64,000 nt of DNA from Haloterrigena sp. KLK7 (GCF_037914945.1 NZ_CP149787.1:2294001-2358000), one strand, 5' to 3'. Positions 6,862 through 16,124 are shown, counted from the first letter of the stretch. Notes: a model not told the origin generated them from the sequence alone. Translations and numbers: made by a program.

Positions 6862-8781
6862 GTGAGTACCACCGACGACGAGACGCCGTTCGACGCCTAC
6901 CGCGAGCACGTCGACCGCCCGCTGTGGCGACTCTTTCAGGAATACGCGCCCGATCGGCTGGGCTGGTTCACCGCGGGGATGCTCGCCAACTTCGTCGCGC
7001 GGATGGCGAGCCTCGTCCCGCCGCTGTTGCTGGGTACCGCCATCGACGCCGTCTTCACCGGCGACGGCGCGTTCGAGTTGCCGATCGTCCCCAACGCCTG
7101 GCTGCCGACCGACCAGATGGCCCAGTTCTGGTTCACCATCGCCGCCGTCGCGGTTTCGTTTCTCATCGTCGCCCTCTTCACCTGGATCTACGGCGTCACC
7201 GCTAACCTGTTCGCCCACGGCGTGATGCACGCCGTGCGCGTCGACTCCTTCGAGAAGATGCAGCGCCTGGACATGACCTTCTTCGACGACAAGGAGACCG
7301 GCGAGGTCATGGCGGTGCTGAACAACGACACGCAGAACCTCGAGATGTTCCTCGACAACGCGCTGATGAACTCCGCGCGGCTGCTGGTGATGGTCGGCGG
7401 AATCGCCGGCGTCCTCTTCTATCTCAACTGGCAACTGGCGATCGTCACCCTCGTGGCGATCCCGGCGATGGTCGCCTTCACGATCTGGTTCATGCGCGTC
7501 GTCGAACCCCGGTACGCTCGCCAGCGCTCCGCCGTCGGCTGGCTCAACACCCGCCTCGAGAACAGCCTCTCGGCGGTCACGCTGACGAAGGCGACCAACA
7601 GCGAGTCCCACGAGATCGATCGCGTGCGGCAGGCGTCGCGGCGGCTCTACGAGGACACGATGGCCGTCCTCCGACTCTCGTACTTCTACCGGCCCGGCAT
7701 GGAACTGCTCGCCGGGCTCGCCTTCGCCGGGACCTTCCTCGTCGGCGGCCTCTGGCTCGCGACCGGCACGGCGCCCGGGCCGCTGACCGGCAGCCTCTCG
7801 GTCGGCGACTTCGTCGTCTTCCTCTTCATGACCCAGCGGATCGTCGCCCCGCTGGCCGAAGTATCGAACATCGTCGACCAGTACGAGAACGCCAAGGCCT
7901 CGAGCGAGCGCGTCTTCGGCCTGATGGACATTCCGGTCCACGTCGCCGACCCCGAGGACCCGGTCGAACTCGACGCCCTCGAGGGTCGCGTCGAGTACGA
8001 GGACGTCACCTTTAGCTACGACGCCAGCGAGGCCCACGTCGGCGAGGAGACGGCCTTCGAGGAGTCCGTCATCCGGGACGTCTCCTTTACGGCCGACCCC
8101 GGCGAGACGGTCGCCTTCGTCGGCCCGACCGGCGCCGGCAAGTCGACGCTCGTCAAACTGCTCCTCCGGCTGTACGACGTGCAGTCGGGTTCGATCCGGA
8201 TCGACGGCCACGACGTCCGGGAACTCTCGCTGGCCGACCTCCGATCGTCGATCGGCTACGTCAGTCAGGAGACGGTCCTCTTCGACGGGACAATCGCGGA
8301 CAACATCCGCTACGGCCAGTTCGAGGCCGACGACGAGGCGGTCCGCGAGGCCGCGCGGGCGGCCCGAGCCCACGAGTTCATCGCCGACCTCCCCGATGGC
8401 TACGAGACCCGCGTCGGCGAGGAGGGAGTCAAACTCTCGGGCGGTCAACGACAGCGGATCGCGCTCGCGCGCGTCGTCCTCGCTGATCCGGCGCTCGTCG
8501 TGTTGGACGAGGCGACCAGCGCCGTCGACACGAAGACCGAACTACAGATCCAGCAGTCGATCGAGCGGCTCACCGCGGAGCGGACGACGCTGACGATCGC
8601 CCACCGCCTCTCGACGATCAAGGGCGCGGACACGATCCTCGTGATCGAGGACGGCGAAATCGTCGAACGCGGGGATCACGGGGAGTTACTGGACGCGAAC
8701 GGCCGGTACGCGATGCTGTGGGCGGCTCAGGCCGGAGATCGCGAAACGGCCGCCGAAGCCCTGACCGACGGGGACGACTGA
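6862..8781 (+). CDS. MsbA-type ABC exporter (fused membrane and ATPase domains)
   Basis: The GTG start at 6862 (VSTTDDETPFDAYREHVDRP) gives 639 residues, the usual half-transporter length; the frame extends to 6796 but that addition is not protein-like. Six membrane helices occupy about residues 25-330. The ATPase domain carries GPTGAGKST (Walker A), a Q-loop YVSQETVLFDGT, the signature LSGGQRQRIALAR, LVVLDEATSAVD (Walker B) and the H-loop TIAHRLSTI. An extra acidic insertion (YDASEAHVGEETAFEES) sits in the front of the ATPase domain. It probably works as a homodimer exporting lipids or drugs. It is a stand-alone gene. Confidence 0.92.
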   Translation: MSTTDDETPFDAYREHVDRPLWRLFQEYAPDRLGWFTAGMLANFVARMASLVPPLLLGTAIDAVFTGDGAFELPIVPNAWLPTDQMAQFWFTIAAVAVSFLIVALFTWIYGVTANLFAHGVMHAVRVDSFEKMQRLDMTFFDDKETGEVMAVLNNDTQNLEMFLDNALMNSARLLVMVGGIAGVLFYLNWQLAIVTLVAIPAMVAFTIWFMRVVEPRYARQRSAVGWLNTRLENSLSAVTLTKATNSESHEIDRVRQASRRLYEDTMAVLRLSYFYRPGMELLAGLAFAGTFLVGGLWLATGTAPGPLTGSLSVGDFVVFLFMTQRIVAPLAEVSNIVDQYENAKASSERVFGLMDIPVHVADPEDPVELDALEGRVEYEDVTFSYDASEAHVGEETAFEESVIRDVSFTADPGETVAFVGPTGAGKSTLVKLLLRLYDVQSGSIRIDGHDVRELSLADLRSSIGYVSQETVLFDGTIADNIRYGQFEADDEAVREAARAARAHEFIADLPDGYETRVGEEGVKLSGGQRQRIALARVVLADPALVVLDEATSAVDTKTELQIQQSIERLTAERTTLTIAHRLSTIKGADTILVIEDGEIVERGDHGELLDANGRYAMLWAAQAGDRETAAEALTDGDD

Positions 8782-8867
8782 CCGGGGTCGGAGCGAGTCG
8801 CTGACGGCGCTGCGCTGAGTGCTCGTAATGGGCCGGAAAACGTTCGAGTCGGCGGCTCCCGTTCGAG

Positions 8868-9332
8868 TTAGCTATCGTCGACCTCGAGCTCGAACTGCTC
8901 GTTCTCGCTGACCGCGTTGAGGACGACGCTCGTGTTCGAGGCCTTGATATCCGGATCGGTCAGCAGTTCCTTGATCTCGTCGTTCATGTCGTCGGTGTCG
9001 GTGAACTTGCCGATGGCGATGACGTCGTAGTCGCCGGTGACCTCGTAGACCGAGATCATCTGGGAGTGGTCGCGAAGCGTGTCGGTGACGTCGGGGAGGG
9101 CGTTCCCTTCGACCTGGAGCTGAACGACGGCCGTGACGTCGTAGCCGACCGCGTCGTAATCCACCCGCGGCGTGTAGCCCTCGATTACGCCCTGTTCCTC
9201 GAGATCGGAGAGGTGATTCGAGACGGTCGTCACCGAAACGTCGAGCTCCTCGCCGAGGCTACGGAGGCTCGCCCGCCCGTCACCCAGGAGTTCATTCACT
9301 AGTTTTGCATCGAGATTTTCGTACGTCATCAC
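8868..9332 (-). CDS. lrp: Lrp/AsnC family transcription regulator next to glnA
   Basis: The product is 154 residues (two consecutive ATGs at 9332 and 9329). An N-terminal HTH ([28 protein letters not shown], about residues 22-50) is followed by a RAM ligand-binding domain ([12 protein letters not shown]...[18 protein letters not shown]). It is divergent from glnA with a 120-bp shared promoter region, the arrangement conserved in haloarchaea. The regulator probably controls glutamine synthetase and other amino-acid genes in response to an effector such as glutamine. A TATA-like TTTCTAAA on the minus strand (9353-9360) is at leaderless distance. Confidence 0.93.
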   Translation of the reverse strand: MMTYENLDAKLVNELLGDGRASLRSLGEELDVSVTTVSNHLSDLEEQGVIEGYTPRVDYDAVGYDVTAVVQLQVEGNALPDVTDTLRDHSQMISVYEVTGDYDVIAIGKFTDTDDMNDEIKELLTDPDIKASNTSVVLNAVSENEQFELEVDDS

Positions 9333-9352
9333 ACTCTTCCTCTCACTGGTCC

Positions 9353-9424
9353 CTTTAGAAATTTACGAACAGACACTTTCAGGGGATGGAGAGAAGATTT
9401 GCTTAGAGCAGTAGGGTTTTAGTA
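9353..9424. promoter_or_regulatory. Divergent lrp/glnA promoter region
   Basis: On the minus strand TTTCTAAA (9353-9360) lies 21-28 bp before the lrp start. On the plus strand TTTTAGTA (9417-9424) lies 32-39 bp before the glnA ATG at 9456, which would leave a leader of a few bases. A purine-rich stretch (9383-9399) lies between the two. Any operator for the Lrp protein would be expected here but none was recognised. Confidence 0.5.
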
Positions 9425-9455
9425 GCAGAGTTACTTGGGTAGGACGACGAGAAAA

Positions 9456-10808
9456 ATGACAAGCGGAAACATCACTGAGGCCGAGCAGGCGGTATTAGAC
9501 GAGATCGAGGAGAAAGACGTCGATTTCCTCCGTCTCCAGTTTACTGACATTCTCGGAACGGTAAAGAACGTCTCCGTTCCCGCCCGCCAGGCCGAGAAGG
9601 CCTTCAGCGAGGGTATTTACTTCGACGGGTCCTCGATTGAGGGATTCGTCCGCATTCAGGAATCGGACATGCGCTTGGTCCCCGACCCGGACACCTTCGC
9701 CGTCCTCCCGTGGCGCCAGAAGGAGGACAGCGCCGCGGCCCGGATGATCTGTGACGTCTACAACACCTCCACGGGCGAACCCTTCGAGGGCGACCCGCGC
9801 CGCGTCCTCAAGAACGCGCTCGACCGCGCCGAGGAACTGGGCTACGAGGTCAACGCCGCGCCCGAACCGGAGTTCTTCCTGTTCGAGGAGGACGAGGAGG
9901 GCCGCGCGACGACCAAGACCAACGACGCCGGCGGCTACTTCGACCTCGCGCCGAAGGACCTCGCCTCGGACGTCCGCCGCGACATCATCTACGGCCTCGA
10001 GGACATGGGCTTCGAGATCGAGGCCAGCCACCACGAAGTCGCCGAAGGGCAACACGAGATCAACTTCGAGTACGACGACGCGCTCGCGACCGCGGACAAC
10101 GTCGCCACCTTCCGCACCGTCGTCCGCGCCATCGCGGCCCAGCACGACCTGCACGCGACGTTCATGCCCAAGCCGATCCCGAAGATCAACGGCTCGGGGA
10201 TGCACACGCACTTCTCGCTGTTCGAGGACGGCGAGAACGCGTTCCACGACGAGGACGACGAGTTCAACCTCAGCGACGAGGCGCACTCGTTCCTCGCGGG
10301 TATCTTAGAGCACGCGCCGGCGATCACGGCGGTCGCCGACCCGACGGTCAACAGCTACAAGCGCCTGGTGCCGGGCTACGAGGCGCCGGTCTACGTCGCC
10401 TGGTCGGACCGCAACCGCTCGGCGCTGATCCGCAAGCCCGCGGCCCGCACGCCGGCGGCCTCGCGCATCGAGGCTCGCTTCCCCGACCCGTCCTGTAACC
10501 CGTACCTCGCCTTCGCGGCGCTCATCCACGCCGGTCTCGACGGCATCGAGAACGATCTCGACTGCCCCGACCCGGTCCGGGAGAACATCTACGAGTTCGA
10601 CGAGCAGAAACGCGAAGAGTACGGCATCGAGACGCTCCCGTCGAACCTCGGTGAGGCCGTCGAGGCCTTAGAGGAGGACGAGGTCATCTACGACGCGCTC
10701 GGCGAGCACGTCGCGCCGAAGTTCGTCGAGGCCAAGAGCCAGGAGTTCGAGGAGTACCTCGTCGACGTCTCCCAGTGGGAGATCGACCGCTACCTCGAGA
10801 CGTTCTGA
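9456..10808 (+). CDS. glnA: Glutamine synthetase type I
   Basis: The product is 450 residues from ATG 9456; an in-frame TTG at 9435 would add seven residues and is less likely. The beta-grasp domain contains FDGSSIEGF. The catalytic domain shows the PEPEFFLF glutamate cluster, [28 protein letters not shown] (the ammonium/glutamate site), the NRSALIRKP region and the [13 protein letters not shown] tail. It condenses glutamate and ammonia into glutamine using ATP in the cytosol, the main ammonium-assimilation step. It lacks the Tyr adenylylation site context (NLYDLP) of bacterial beta-type enzymes, so control is more likely through transcription and PII/GlnK proteins. Confidence 0.97.
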   Translation: MTSGNITEAEQAVLDEIEEKDVDFLRLQFTDILGTVKNVSVPARQAEKAFSEGIYFDGSSIEGFVRIQESDMRLVPDPDTFAVLPWRQKEDSAAARMICDVYNTSTGEPFEGDPRRVLKNALDRAEELGYEVNAAPEPEFFLFEEDEEGRATTKTNDAGGYFDLAPKDLASDVRRDIIYGLEDMGFEIEASHHEVAEGQHEINFEYDDALATADNVATFRTVVRAIAAQHDLHATFMPKPIPKINGSGMHTHFSLFEDGENAFHDEDDEFNLSDEAHSFLAGILEHAPAITAVADPTVNSYKRLVPGYEAPVYVAWSDRNRSALIRKPAARTPAASRIEARFPDPSCNPYLAFAALIHAGLDGIENDLDCPDPVRENIYEFDEQKREEYGIETLPSNLGEAVEALEEDEVIYDALGEHVAPKFVEAKSQEFEEYLVDVSQWEIDRYLETF

Positions 10809-10933
10809 GGGGACCCGGCGTTCGACCCGCTGTTCTGCCGTTTTCTCCCTCTCTCGCTTCTGTTCGTTCACCGACACGCGTCCGGCTGTCGAGCCGCCGG
10901 TTCGCGGCGCCGTTCGTCGCTCTCGCGCCGCAG

Positions 10934-11590
10934 TCAGCCGGACGCGTCGGGGCCGAAATCGTGGTCGTGGCCCTCGAGTCGGAGCCCATTCGACTCGGCC
11001 TCGAGCGTGTAGTATCGCTCCCAGGCGGGCGCGAGGCTCACCACGTCGACGCCGTCGAGTTCGGTCTCGCGGTGGCGGTGGTGGTGGCCGACCAGACAGA
11101 GCGACGGCGAGAGGGTCTCGAGCAGGCGGTCGACGTGCTCGCAGCCGGGATCGTAGCCGTAGGACAGCAGGCCGTGCGGAGCCTCGTGGGTGAGGAGGAC
11201 GTCGATGTCGTCTAGCTCGGCCGCTCGCTCGACGTCTTCGCGAGTGAAGTGTCGTCGACGGTCGTCCTCGAGTTCGTCGCGCGAGCGGTCGTACCTCGTC
11301 GGCGCGTAGTTGCCCGAGAGGCCGGCCACGCGCAGCCCGTCGACGGTCGCGGCGGTGCTCGCGAGCAGGTGGACGCCGTTCGCCTCGGGAGGGCTCTCGC
11401 CGGCGCGCAGCGCCTCGATGACGTCGAAGTCCTCGTTGTTGCCCGCGACGAACCACGTCGGCGCCGGGAGATCGTAGTGCTCGAGATCGCCGAGCTGTAG
11501 CACGCGATCTGGATCGACGGTGCGATACAGTTCGAGAAGGGTCTCGCGTCGGTCCGGTTCGGACGCGTGGGCGTCGCCGAGAACGAGCAT
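10934..11590 (-). CDS. Calcineurin-like metallophosphoesterase (YfcE/MJ0936 type)
   Basis: The product is 218 residues from ATG 11590. Metal-site motifs appear in order: LGDAHA, QLGDLEHYD, AGNNEDFD, LLTHEAPHG and VGHHHRHRE, the D-H/GD/GN/H/GHxH set of the family (the leading Asp-Ala-His replaces the usual Asp-x-His). The size matches the single-domain phosphodiesterases that act on small phosphodiesters in the cytosol. The frame stays open far upstream over the 280-residue neighbour gene, but that extension is Arg-rich shadow. The gene follows the coiled-coil HhH gene on the same strand after about 35 bp and is possibly co-transcribed with it. Confidence 0.88.
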   Translation of the reverse strand: MLVLGDAHASEPDRRETLLELYRTVDPDRVLQLGDLEHYDLPAPTWFVAGNNEDFDVIEALRAGESPPEANGVHLLASTAATVDGLRVAGLSGNYAPTRYDRSRDELEDDRRRHFTREDVERAAELDDIDVLLTHEAPHGLLSYGYDPGCEHVDRLLETLSPSLCLVGHHHRHRETELDGVDVVSLAPAWERYYTLEAESNGLRLEGHDHDFGPDASG

Positions 11591-11625
11591 GATCGGACGA
11601 ACGGTCTCGGCGCTGAAAACCGTGT

Positions 11626-12468
11626 TCAGGCTTCGGCCTGATCGATCCACTCTTCGGCGTCGCTCTCCGAGACGTCGGCGGCCTCGGCGACGGTCTCGGC
11701 GTCGGCGCGAACGAGGTCGTCGACCGTCGCGATACCGGCGTCGGCGAGTTGCTCGCGGACGTCCGCGTCGATTCCCTCGACGGACTCGAGCGTGTGCTCC
11801 GGGTCGGTCTCGATCTTCGTCTCCGCCGTGACCTGCTGGTCCTGAAGCTGCTGGGTCACTTCCTCGGCCTGCTCCTCGAGTTGTTGCTGGAACTCTTCGA
11901 CCTGTTCGGCCTGGCGGTCGAGCAGTTCCGCGACGTCGCTGGTCTGGCTCTCGAGTTGCTCCTCGACCTGATCCTGCAGTTCCTGCGTCCGCTCGAGTTG
12001 CTCGCTGAGCTGACTCGAGAGCTCGTCGACGTTCTCGACCGTCTGGTCCTCGACCGAGCGGGACAGCTCGAGGAACTGATCGGTCTGTTCCTCGAGCGCG
12101 TCGACGAACTCGTCCGAGAGCTCGTCCGCGGAGTCGACGTCTCGCTCGAGTTCGCCCTCGAGCGCGTCGTAGAACTCGGCGTGGGTCGTCTTCAGCTGTG
12201 CGAACGTCTCGTCGATCGTTCGATGGGCGTCCCCGGGCTCGTCGCCGGGGAACAGCGCGCTCGTCGCGTTGAGGTAACTGTGGGTCGCCGCCTGCGCGAG
12301 CTCGAGTTGCTGGCGCTGGAGCGACTCCTGGCCTTTCAGCCCGGTTAACGCCATCGCGTCGACGTTGGACTGGGCGGACAGTCCCTGTTTGAACAGCTGC
12401 TGGCTTCCTTTGACCGCGGTTCGCTGGACGTCGAACATCGCTCGAATGGGGGATTCCGATTGACTCAT
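11626..12468 (-). CDS. Coiled-coil, phasin-like protein with C-terminal HhH domain
   Basis: The product is 280 residues. Residues 1-60 (FDVQRTAVKGSQQLFKQGL, then LQRQQLELAQAA) resemble phasins, the amphipathic proteins that coat polyhydroxyalkanoate granules. About 130 residues of continuous coiled coil rich in Glu, Gln and Leu follow. The last 60 residues form a helix-hairpin-helix tandem of the kind found in DNA polymerase accessory and ribosomal proteins (LESVEGIDADVREQLADAG, then TVAEAADVSESDAEEWI). No pha genes are visible nearby, so a granule role is only a suggestion; the HhH end could bind DNA or a protein. Confidence 0.7.
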   Translation of the reverse strand: MSQSESPIRAMFDVQRTAVKGSQQLFKQGLSAQSNVDAMALTGLKGQESLQRQQLELAQAATHSYLNATSALFPGDEPGDAHRTIDETFAQLKTTHAEFYDALEGELERDVDSADELSDEFVDALEEQTDQFLELSRSVEDQTVENVDELSSQLSEQLERTQELQDQVEEQLESQTSDVAELLDRQAEQVEEFQQQLEEQAEEVTQQLQDQQVTAETKIETDPEHTLESVEGIDADVREQLADAGIATVDDLVRADAETVAEAADVSESDAEEWIDQAEA

Positions 12469-12664
12469 GGGTACACTCAGTAGTCGGTGCCGACCGGGGA
12501 TAAGTAACGGGCTTGCAAACCATTAGATGGCATCCATTGGTAGGAAATACCCCGAATAGCTGACCGGTCGCTGGCTCCGCACTCGTTTCGGCGACCGCAA
12601 CGCGATACTGATTGTCACGGCAAGCCTCATTCAGAGTTATGAGCGCCTTCGTTGTCCGTTCACT

Positions 12665-13183
12665 ATGGTGGACAGTCGAACCTACGCGTTCGAGGGAACC
12701 GAACCGACGATCGACGACGCGGCGTCGGTGAGTCGAGAGGCCACGATAGTCGGCGACGTCCGGATCGACGCCGATGCGAGCGTCTGGCCGGGCGTCGTCC
12801 TCAGGGGCGACATCGGCCCCGTCCGCATCGGCAGACAGGCGCATATCGGCGACAACGCGACGATTCACGCCTCGACGCTCGCGGACCGCGTCATGATCGG
12901 GCACGGCGCGGTGCTCAACGAGGCGACCGTCGAAGAGGGGACGCTGATCGGGTTCAACGCGACGGTCAACACGGATTCGACCGTCGGCGCGGGCAGCGTC
13001 GTCGCCGCGGGGACGGTGATTCCCGACGAGTACGACATCCCACCCGAATCGTTCGCCCGAGGTGTCCCTGCCCGAATCACGCCGCTCGAGGAGACGGGCG
13101 TCGACGCGGAAGCGATCTTCGAGGACTTCTCGTCGGGCGAGTACACGAACCTGGCCGGCCGCCACGACGAACTCTTCGACTGA
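12665..13183 (+). CDS. Gamma-carbonic-anhydrase-like hexapeptide-repeat protein
   Basis: This 172-residue left-handed beta-helix protein has an Ile/Val-Gly-Asp hexapeptide periodicity from residue 28 to about 125, then a C-terminal helix (GRHDELFD end). Of the three Zn-binding His of gamma carbonic anhydrases, His68 (in ATIHAS) and His80 (IGHGAVLN) are kept, but the third, expected at position 85, is Asn. Many archaeal homologues with altered ligands have no proven hydratase activity, so catalytic function is doubtful. ATG 12665 is used; it directly follows a CACT spacer. No operon partner is visible. Confidence 0.85.
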   Translation: MVDSRTYAFEGTEPTIDDAASVSREATIVGDVRIDADASVWPGVVLRGDIGPVRIGRQAHIGDNATIHASTLADRVMIGHGAVLNEATVEEGTLIGFNATVNTDSTVGAGSVVAAGTVIPDEYDIPPESFARGVPARITPLEETGVDAEAIFEDFSSGEYTNLAGRHDELFD

Positions 13184-13329
13184 GAGCCTCACGCGGCGTC
13201 GGCGCGCTCGGTGAACCGGCCGCCGTCCACCCGCGATAGCGCGACCGAAGGAGGGCCTCGAGCGCCGCGACGATCGCGCACGCGATCTCGACACCCGCGA
13301 GAAAAACGAGCGGAAGGGGATCAGTCCCG

Positions 13330-13779
13330 TTACTCGCTGACCGGCACCTCCTGCCCGTCGTCGGCGTCGATTCGAATCGGTTCGTCCCTCCACTCGATCT
13401 CGAGGCGGCGCCGCGAGAGGTACGGCGCGAGCGTCGAGGCGGAGACGAGGCCGCAGTAGGCGCCGTCGCTGACGACGGGGAGATGTTTGACCCCGTTCGC
13501 GCGCATCGTTTCCGCGGCGGCCACCAACGATTCGCCCCGCGAAATCGTGGTCACCGGCGACGACATGACCGCCGAGACCGGATGCGGTTCGAGCGTCTCG
13601 GCGACGAAGGCGACGATATCCGATTCGGTAACGATCCCGACGACGGTCTCGTCCTCGAGGACGACCAGCGCCGGCACGTCCGGATCGCGAAGTCGCTGTG
13701 CGGCCTCGCTGACCGGTGTCTCCGGCCGGAGCGTGCGGCCACCTCGAGTCAGTACGCGTTCGAGTGTAACGGTGATCAT
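13330..13779 (-). CDS. CBS-domain pair protein
   Basis: The product is 149 residues from ATG 13779 (MITVTLERVLTRGGRTLRP). A GTG at 13806 would add nine residues and fits better with the TATA-like ATATATAT at 13831-13838, so the start is uncertain. Two CBS domains (VSEAAQRLRDPDVPALVV...GIVTESDIVAF and VMSSPVTTISRGESLVAAAE...LPVVSDG) form a likely adenosine-nucleotide-binding Bateman module. No catalytic domain is attached. Such proteins usually sense energy state and regulate partners; the partner is unknown. Confidence 0.88.
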   Translation of the reverse strand: MITVTLERVLTRGGRTLRPETPVSEAAQRLRDPDVPALVVLEDETVVGIVTESDIVAFVAETLEPHPVSAVMSSPVTTISRGESLVAAAETMRANGVKHLPVVSDGAYCGLVSASTLAPYLSRRRLEIEWRDEPIRIDADDGQEVPVSE

Positions 13780-13830
13780 CGCGTGGGCAGTGGTATCATT
13801 ACCCACTACATAACCACTTCGGACATATCC

Positions 13831-13838
13831 AATATATA
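13831..13838 (-). promoter_or_regulatory. TATA box for the CBS-domain gene
   Basis: ATATATAT lies 25-32 bp before the GTG at 13806 and 52-59 bp before the ATG at 13779, so translation starts either leaderless at GTG or from a 25-30 nt leader at ATG. Confidence 0.45.
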
Positions 13839-13957
13839 TCCTAGTATTGTGGCCGTATGGGTTATTTGAACCTATAAAAACTACGTATGGTCGTAACCAA
13901 TCTCTGAACGCGGACGATTACTACTACGGGAAGAAATCCGAGTCGTCCGTCGACCGA

Positions 13958-14098
13958 TCAGGTCTTCGTCCTGTCGCCGTACCGGCGCGTCGACGACTGG
14001 AGCGCGCCGCCACAGTTCGGACAGTTCGCGCGGTACGAAACCGGGTGGATAGTGGTCAGACAGTCTCGGCATTCGTAGCGCTTTTCGTAGTTATTCAT
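13958..14098 (-). CDS. 46-residue zinc-ribbon protein (rubrerythrin-like type)
   Basis: ATG 14098 gives MNNYEKRYECRDCLTTIHPV, followed by two CxxC knuckles in all (ECRDC and NCPNC) and a basic tail ending RRYGDRTKT. One structural zinc site is expected. Small single-ribbon proteins of this shape are widespread in haloarchaea and are often labelled rubrerythrin-like; their role is unknown. A minus-strand TATA-like stretch (TTAATAAT, 14134-14141) lies upstream. Confidence 0.75.
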   Translation of the reverse strand: MNNYEKRYECRDCLTTIHPVSYRANCPNCGGALQSSTRRYGDRTKT

Positions 14099-14258
14099 TT
14101 GGAAAGTACCCGATACCGGATGACGACACTCTGATTATTAAGTCTTATTGCGCCTGTATGGTCGACTATACACTCGATGAGACGACGATGGGAGGCAGCC
14201 GCGAGGTACTTCTGGGAGGAGGCGGCCTCGAGTACGCGTTCTCCCTGCCGTTGTCGGG

Positions 14259-15452
14259 TTAGCGTACGGCCTCGGCGTCGTAGAGCGCGTCGATCTCCTC
14301 CGCATCGTAGCCCGCGTCGGCGAGATACCGGCGAGTGTGTTCGCCCTGCTCCGGCACGCGCTCGTCGAGGTCCGTTGCCTCCGTCGTCTCCCCCGCCTCG
14401 TCGCCGAACCGGGCCGGAAATCCGATCCGCGGCGGGGCGCCATCGGGACGCTCGACGAGGTTTCGCGCCCGGAACTGGGGGTGATCGATCATCTCGGCGG
14501 GCGAGTAGACGCCGGCGAACGCCGCGTCGACCCCCTCGAGGACCGTCTCCCACTCGTCGCGGGATCGCTCGCGGAAGAGGTCCCGGAGTTCGGCTTCGAG
14601 GGCGGCGCGCACGGCCGGATCCCGCGCGCCGTGCTCGTCGATCAGGTCGTCCCGGTCGACGGCCTCGCAGAACGCCCGCCAGAACTGCGGCTCGAGGGCC
14701 GCGAGGGTCACCCACGTTCCGTCGGCGGTCTCGTAGCAGTCGTACCACGGATAGGCGCCTGTCAGCGGCGTCTCGCCGGGCCGCGGTTCGGCGGGGTCGG
14801 CGGTCGCGGCCTGATAGGCGACCGGCTGGGCGAACGAGGCGACGACGTCGGCCATCGCGACGTCGACGTACTCGCCGCCGGCGTTGCCGAGTTCCCTCGC
14901 GAGCAGCGCCTCGACGACGGCGAACGCGGCGAACAGCCCGCCGGCCATGTCGCCGATGGGGTAACCGGGCGGCCGGGGCTTCTCGTCGGGCGACTCGCGA
15001 GTCATGTCGAGCAGTCCGGCCAGCGCGACGTAGTTGAGGTCGTGGCCGGCCCGATCCGCCCACGGGCCGTCCTGGCCGTAGCCGGTGAGCGAGCAGTAGA
15101 TCAGGTCGTCGTTGTACTCGGTGAGCGTCTCGTAGTCGATTTCCAGCCGGTCGACGACGCCCGGCCGAAACCCCTCGAGGACGACGTCGGCGTCCTCGAC
15201 GAGTCGGTAGAACGCCGCCAGCCCGTCGTCGGTTTTCAGGTCGATCGCGACGCTGCGCTTGCCGCGGTTTACCATCTCGAAAATCGCGCCGACGCCGTCT
15301 GCCGTGCGCGGGGCCATCGCTCGAGCGTAGTCGCCCGCGTCGGTGTCCTCGACTTTCACCACCTCGGCGCCGGAGTCGGCCAGTAACTGCGTCGCGTACG
15401 GACCGGGCAGCAGCCGCGAGCAGTCGAGCACGCGAATGCCATCGAGTCGCAT
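14259..15452 (-). CDS. CaiB/BaiF family (class III) CoA-transferase
   Basis: The product is 397 residues from ATG 15452 (MRLDGIRVLDCSRLLPGPYA). Class III marks are present: GADVVKVE-like AEVVKVEDTDAGD, NRGKRSVAIDLK, DVVLEGFRPG, the SLTGYGQDGPWADRAGHDLNY segment carrying the catalytic Asp of the family, and GGLFAAFAVVEALL. These enzymes move CoA between carboxylic acids through an aspartyl-CoA thioester; alpha-methylacyl-CoA racemases share the fold, and the closest subgroup cannot be decided. The upstream in-frame extension overlaps the neighbouring membrane-protein gene and is not real. Confidence 0.9.
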   Translation of the reverse strand: MRLDGIRVLDCSRLLPGPYATQLLADSGAEVVKVEDTDAGDYARAMAPRTADGVGAIFEMVNRGKRSVAIDLKTDDGLAAFYRLVEDADVVLEGFRPGVVDRLEIDYETLTEYNDDLIYCSLTGYGQDGPWADRAGHDLNYVALAGLLDMTRESPDEKPRPPGYPIGDMAGGLFAAFAVVEALLARELGNAGGEYVDVAMADVVASFAQPVAYQAATADPAEPRPGETPLTGAYPWYDCYETADGTWVTLAALEPQFWRAFCEAVDRDDLIDEHGARDPAVRAALEAELRDLFRERSRDEWETVLEGVDAAFAGVYSPAEMIDHPQFRARNLVERPDGAPPRIGFPARFGDEAGETTEATDLDERVPEQGEHTRRYLADAGYDAEEIDALYDAEAVR

Positions 15453-15538
15453 ACGGTGTCCTCGTCGGCCTGATAGTTTATCGTATGGGTCGAACCGAAC
15501 CGAAAATCGCGAAACGGCGTCGCGAGGCGCGAGTCGGA

Positions 15539-16054
15539 TTACCGCTGTGTCGCCGAGCCGATGTCGAAGAACTCCGCGTAGAGCCCCGTCGCGAGGGCGT
15601 CGAGGTTCTCCTCCGCTTCGCTCGCGTCCATGGTGTCGCCGACGCCCTGCCACTCGACCGAGAAGCGGCTGATCGGGACCAGCGCGAGGCCGCCGATACG
15701 GATCTCGCCGTCGGGCGTGCGAACCGTCCACTCGGTTCGCATCCCGTCGAACGACCGGGTGACGTCCTCGATGTGGGCGCCGTGATCGACCCACCGCTCG
15801 ACGAGGCCGTCGGTGATCCGGCGCAGTTGCCGCTCACCGAGCACGTGAGCGACGACGCCGCCGCCGGCGAGGACGGCGAACGCGGCGAAGGCCATCGGCA
15901 CCCCGCCGTAGGGGATGTTCACTGACGCGGCCAGCCCGCCTACCGCGACGACGAGTCCGAGGATCCGCGCGTCGACGGCGCTGGGAACCGTTCCGTTCCA
16001 GCCCTCCGACTCCCGCGTCGACTGCTCGACCTGCGTCGGCTGCTCGAGTTGCAT
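15539..16054 (-). CDS. Conserved haloarchaeal membrane protein
   Basis: The product is 171 residues: a polar N-terminus, two membrane helices (about residues 30-46 and 54-72, LVVAVGGLAASVNIP and AFAAFAVLAGGGVVAHVLG), then a soluble C-terminal domain of about 95 residues with alternating beta strands (TEWTVRTPDGEIRIGGLALVP). I do not recognise the family. It reads in the same direction as the CoA-transferase gene, 86 bp upstream of it. Confidence 0.7.
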   Translation of the reverse strand: MQLEQPTQVEQSTRESEGWNGTVPSAVDARILGLVVAVGGLAASVNIPYGGVPMAFAAFAVLAGGGVVAHVLGERQLRRITDGLVERWVDHGAHIEDVTRSFDGMRTEWTVRTPDGEIRIGGLALVPISRFSVEWQGVGDTMDASEAEENLDALATGLYAEFFDIGSATQR

Positions 16055-16124
16055 GTTACTCGAGAATGGGACGAACGTCGGGTAGCCGTTGACCTGTCCC
16101 AGTTCCGGCTTTATGGTTCGAACG

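Noticed and set aside
6727-8448. 573-codon minus-strand frame opposite the ABC exporter
   Set aside because: It is a GC-rich antisense shadow dominated by Gly, Val, Asp and Arg, with no domain; the plus strand carries all ABC motifs.
11591-13393. Upstream extension of the metallophosphoesterase frame to 819 residues
   Set aside because: It runs through the HhH gene and antisense to the hexapeptide gene as Arg-rich noise; the true start is ATG 11590.
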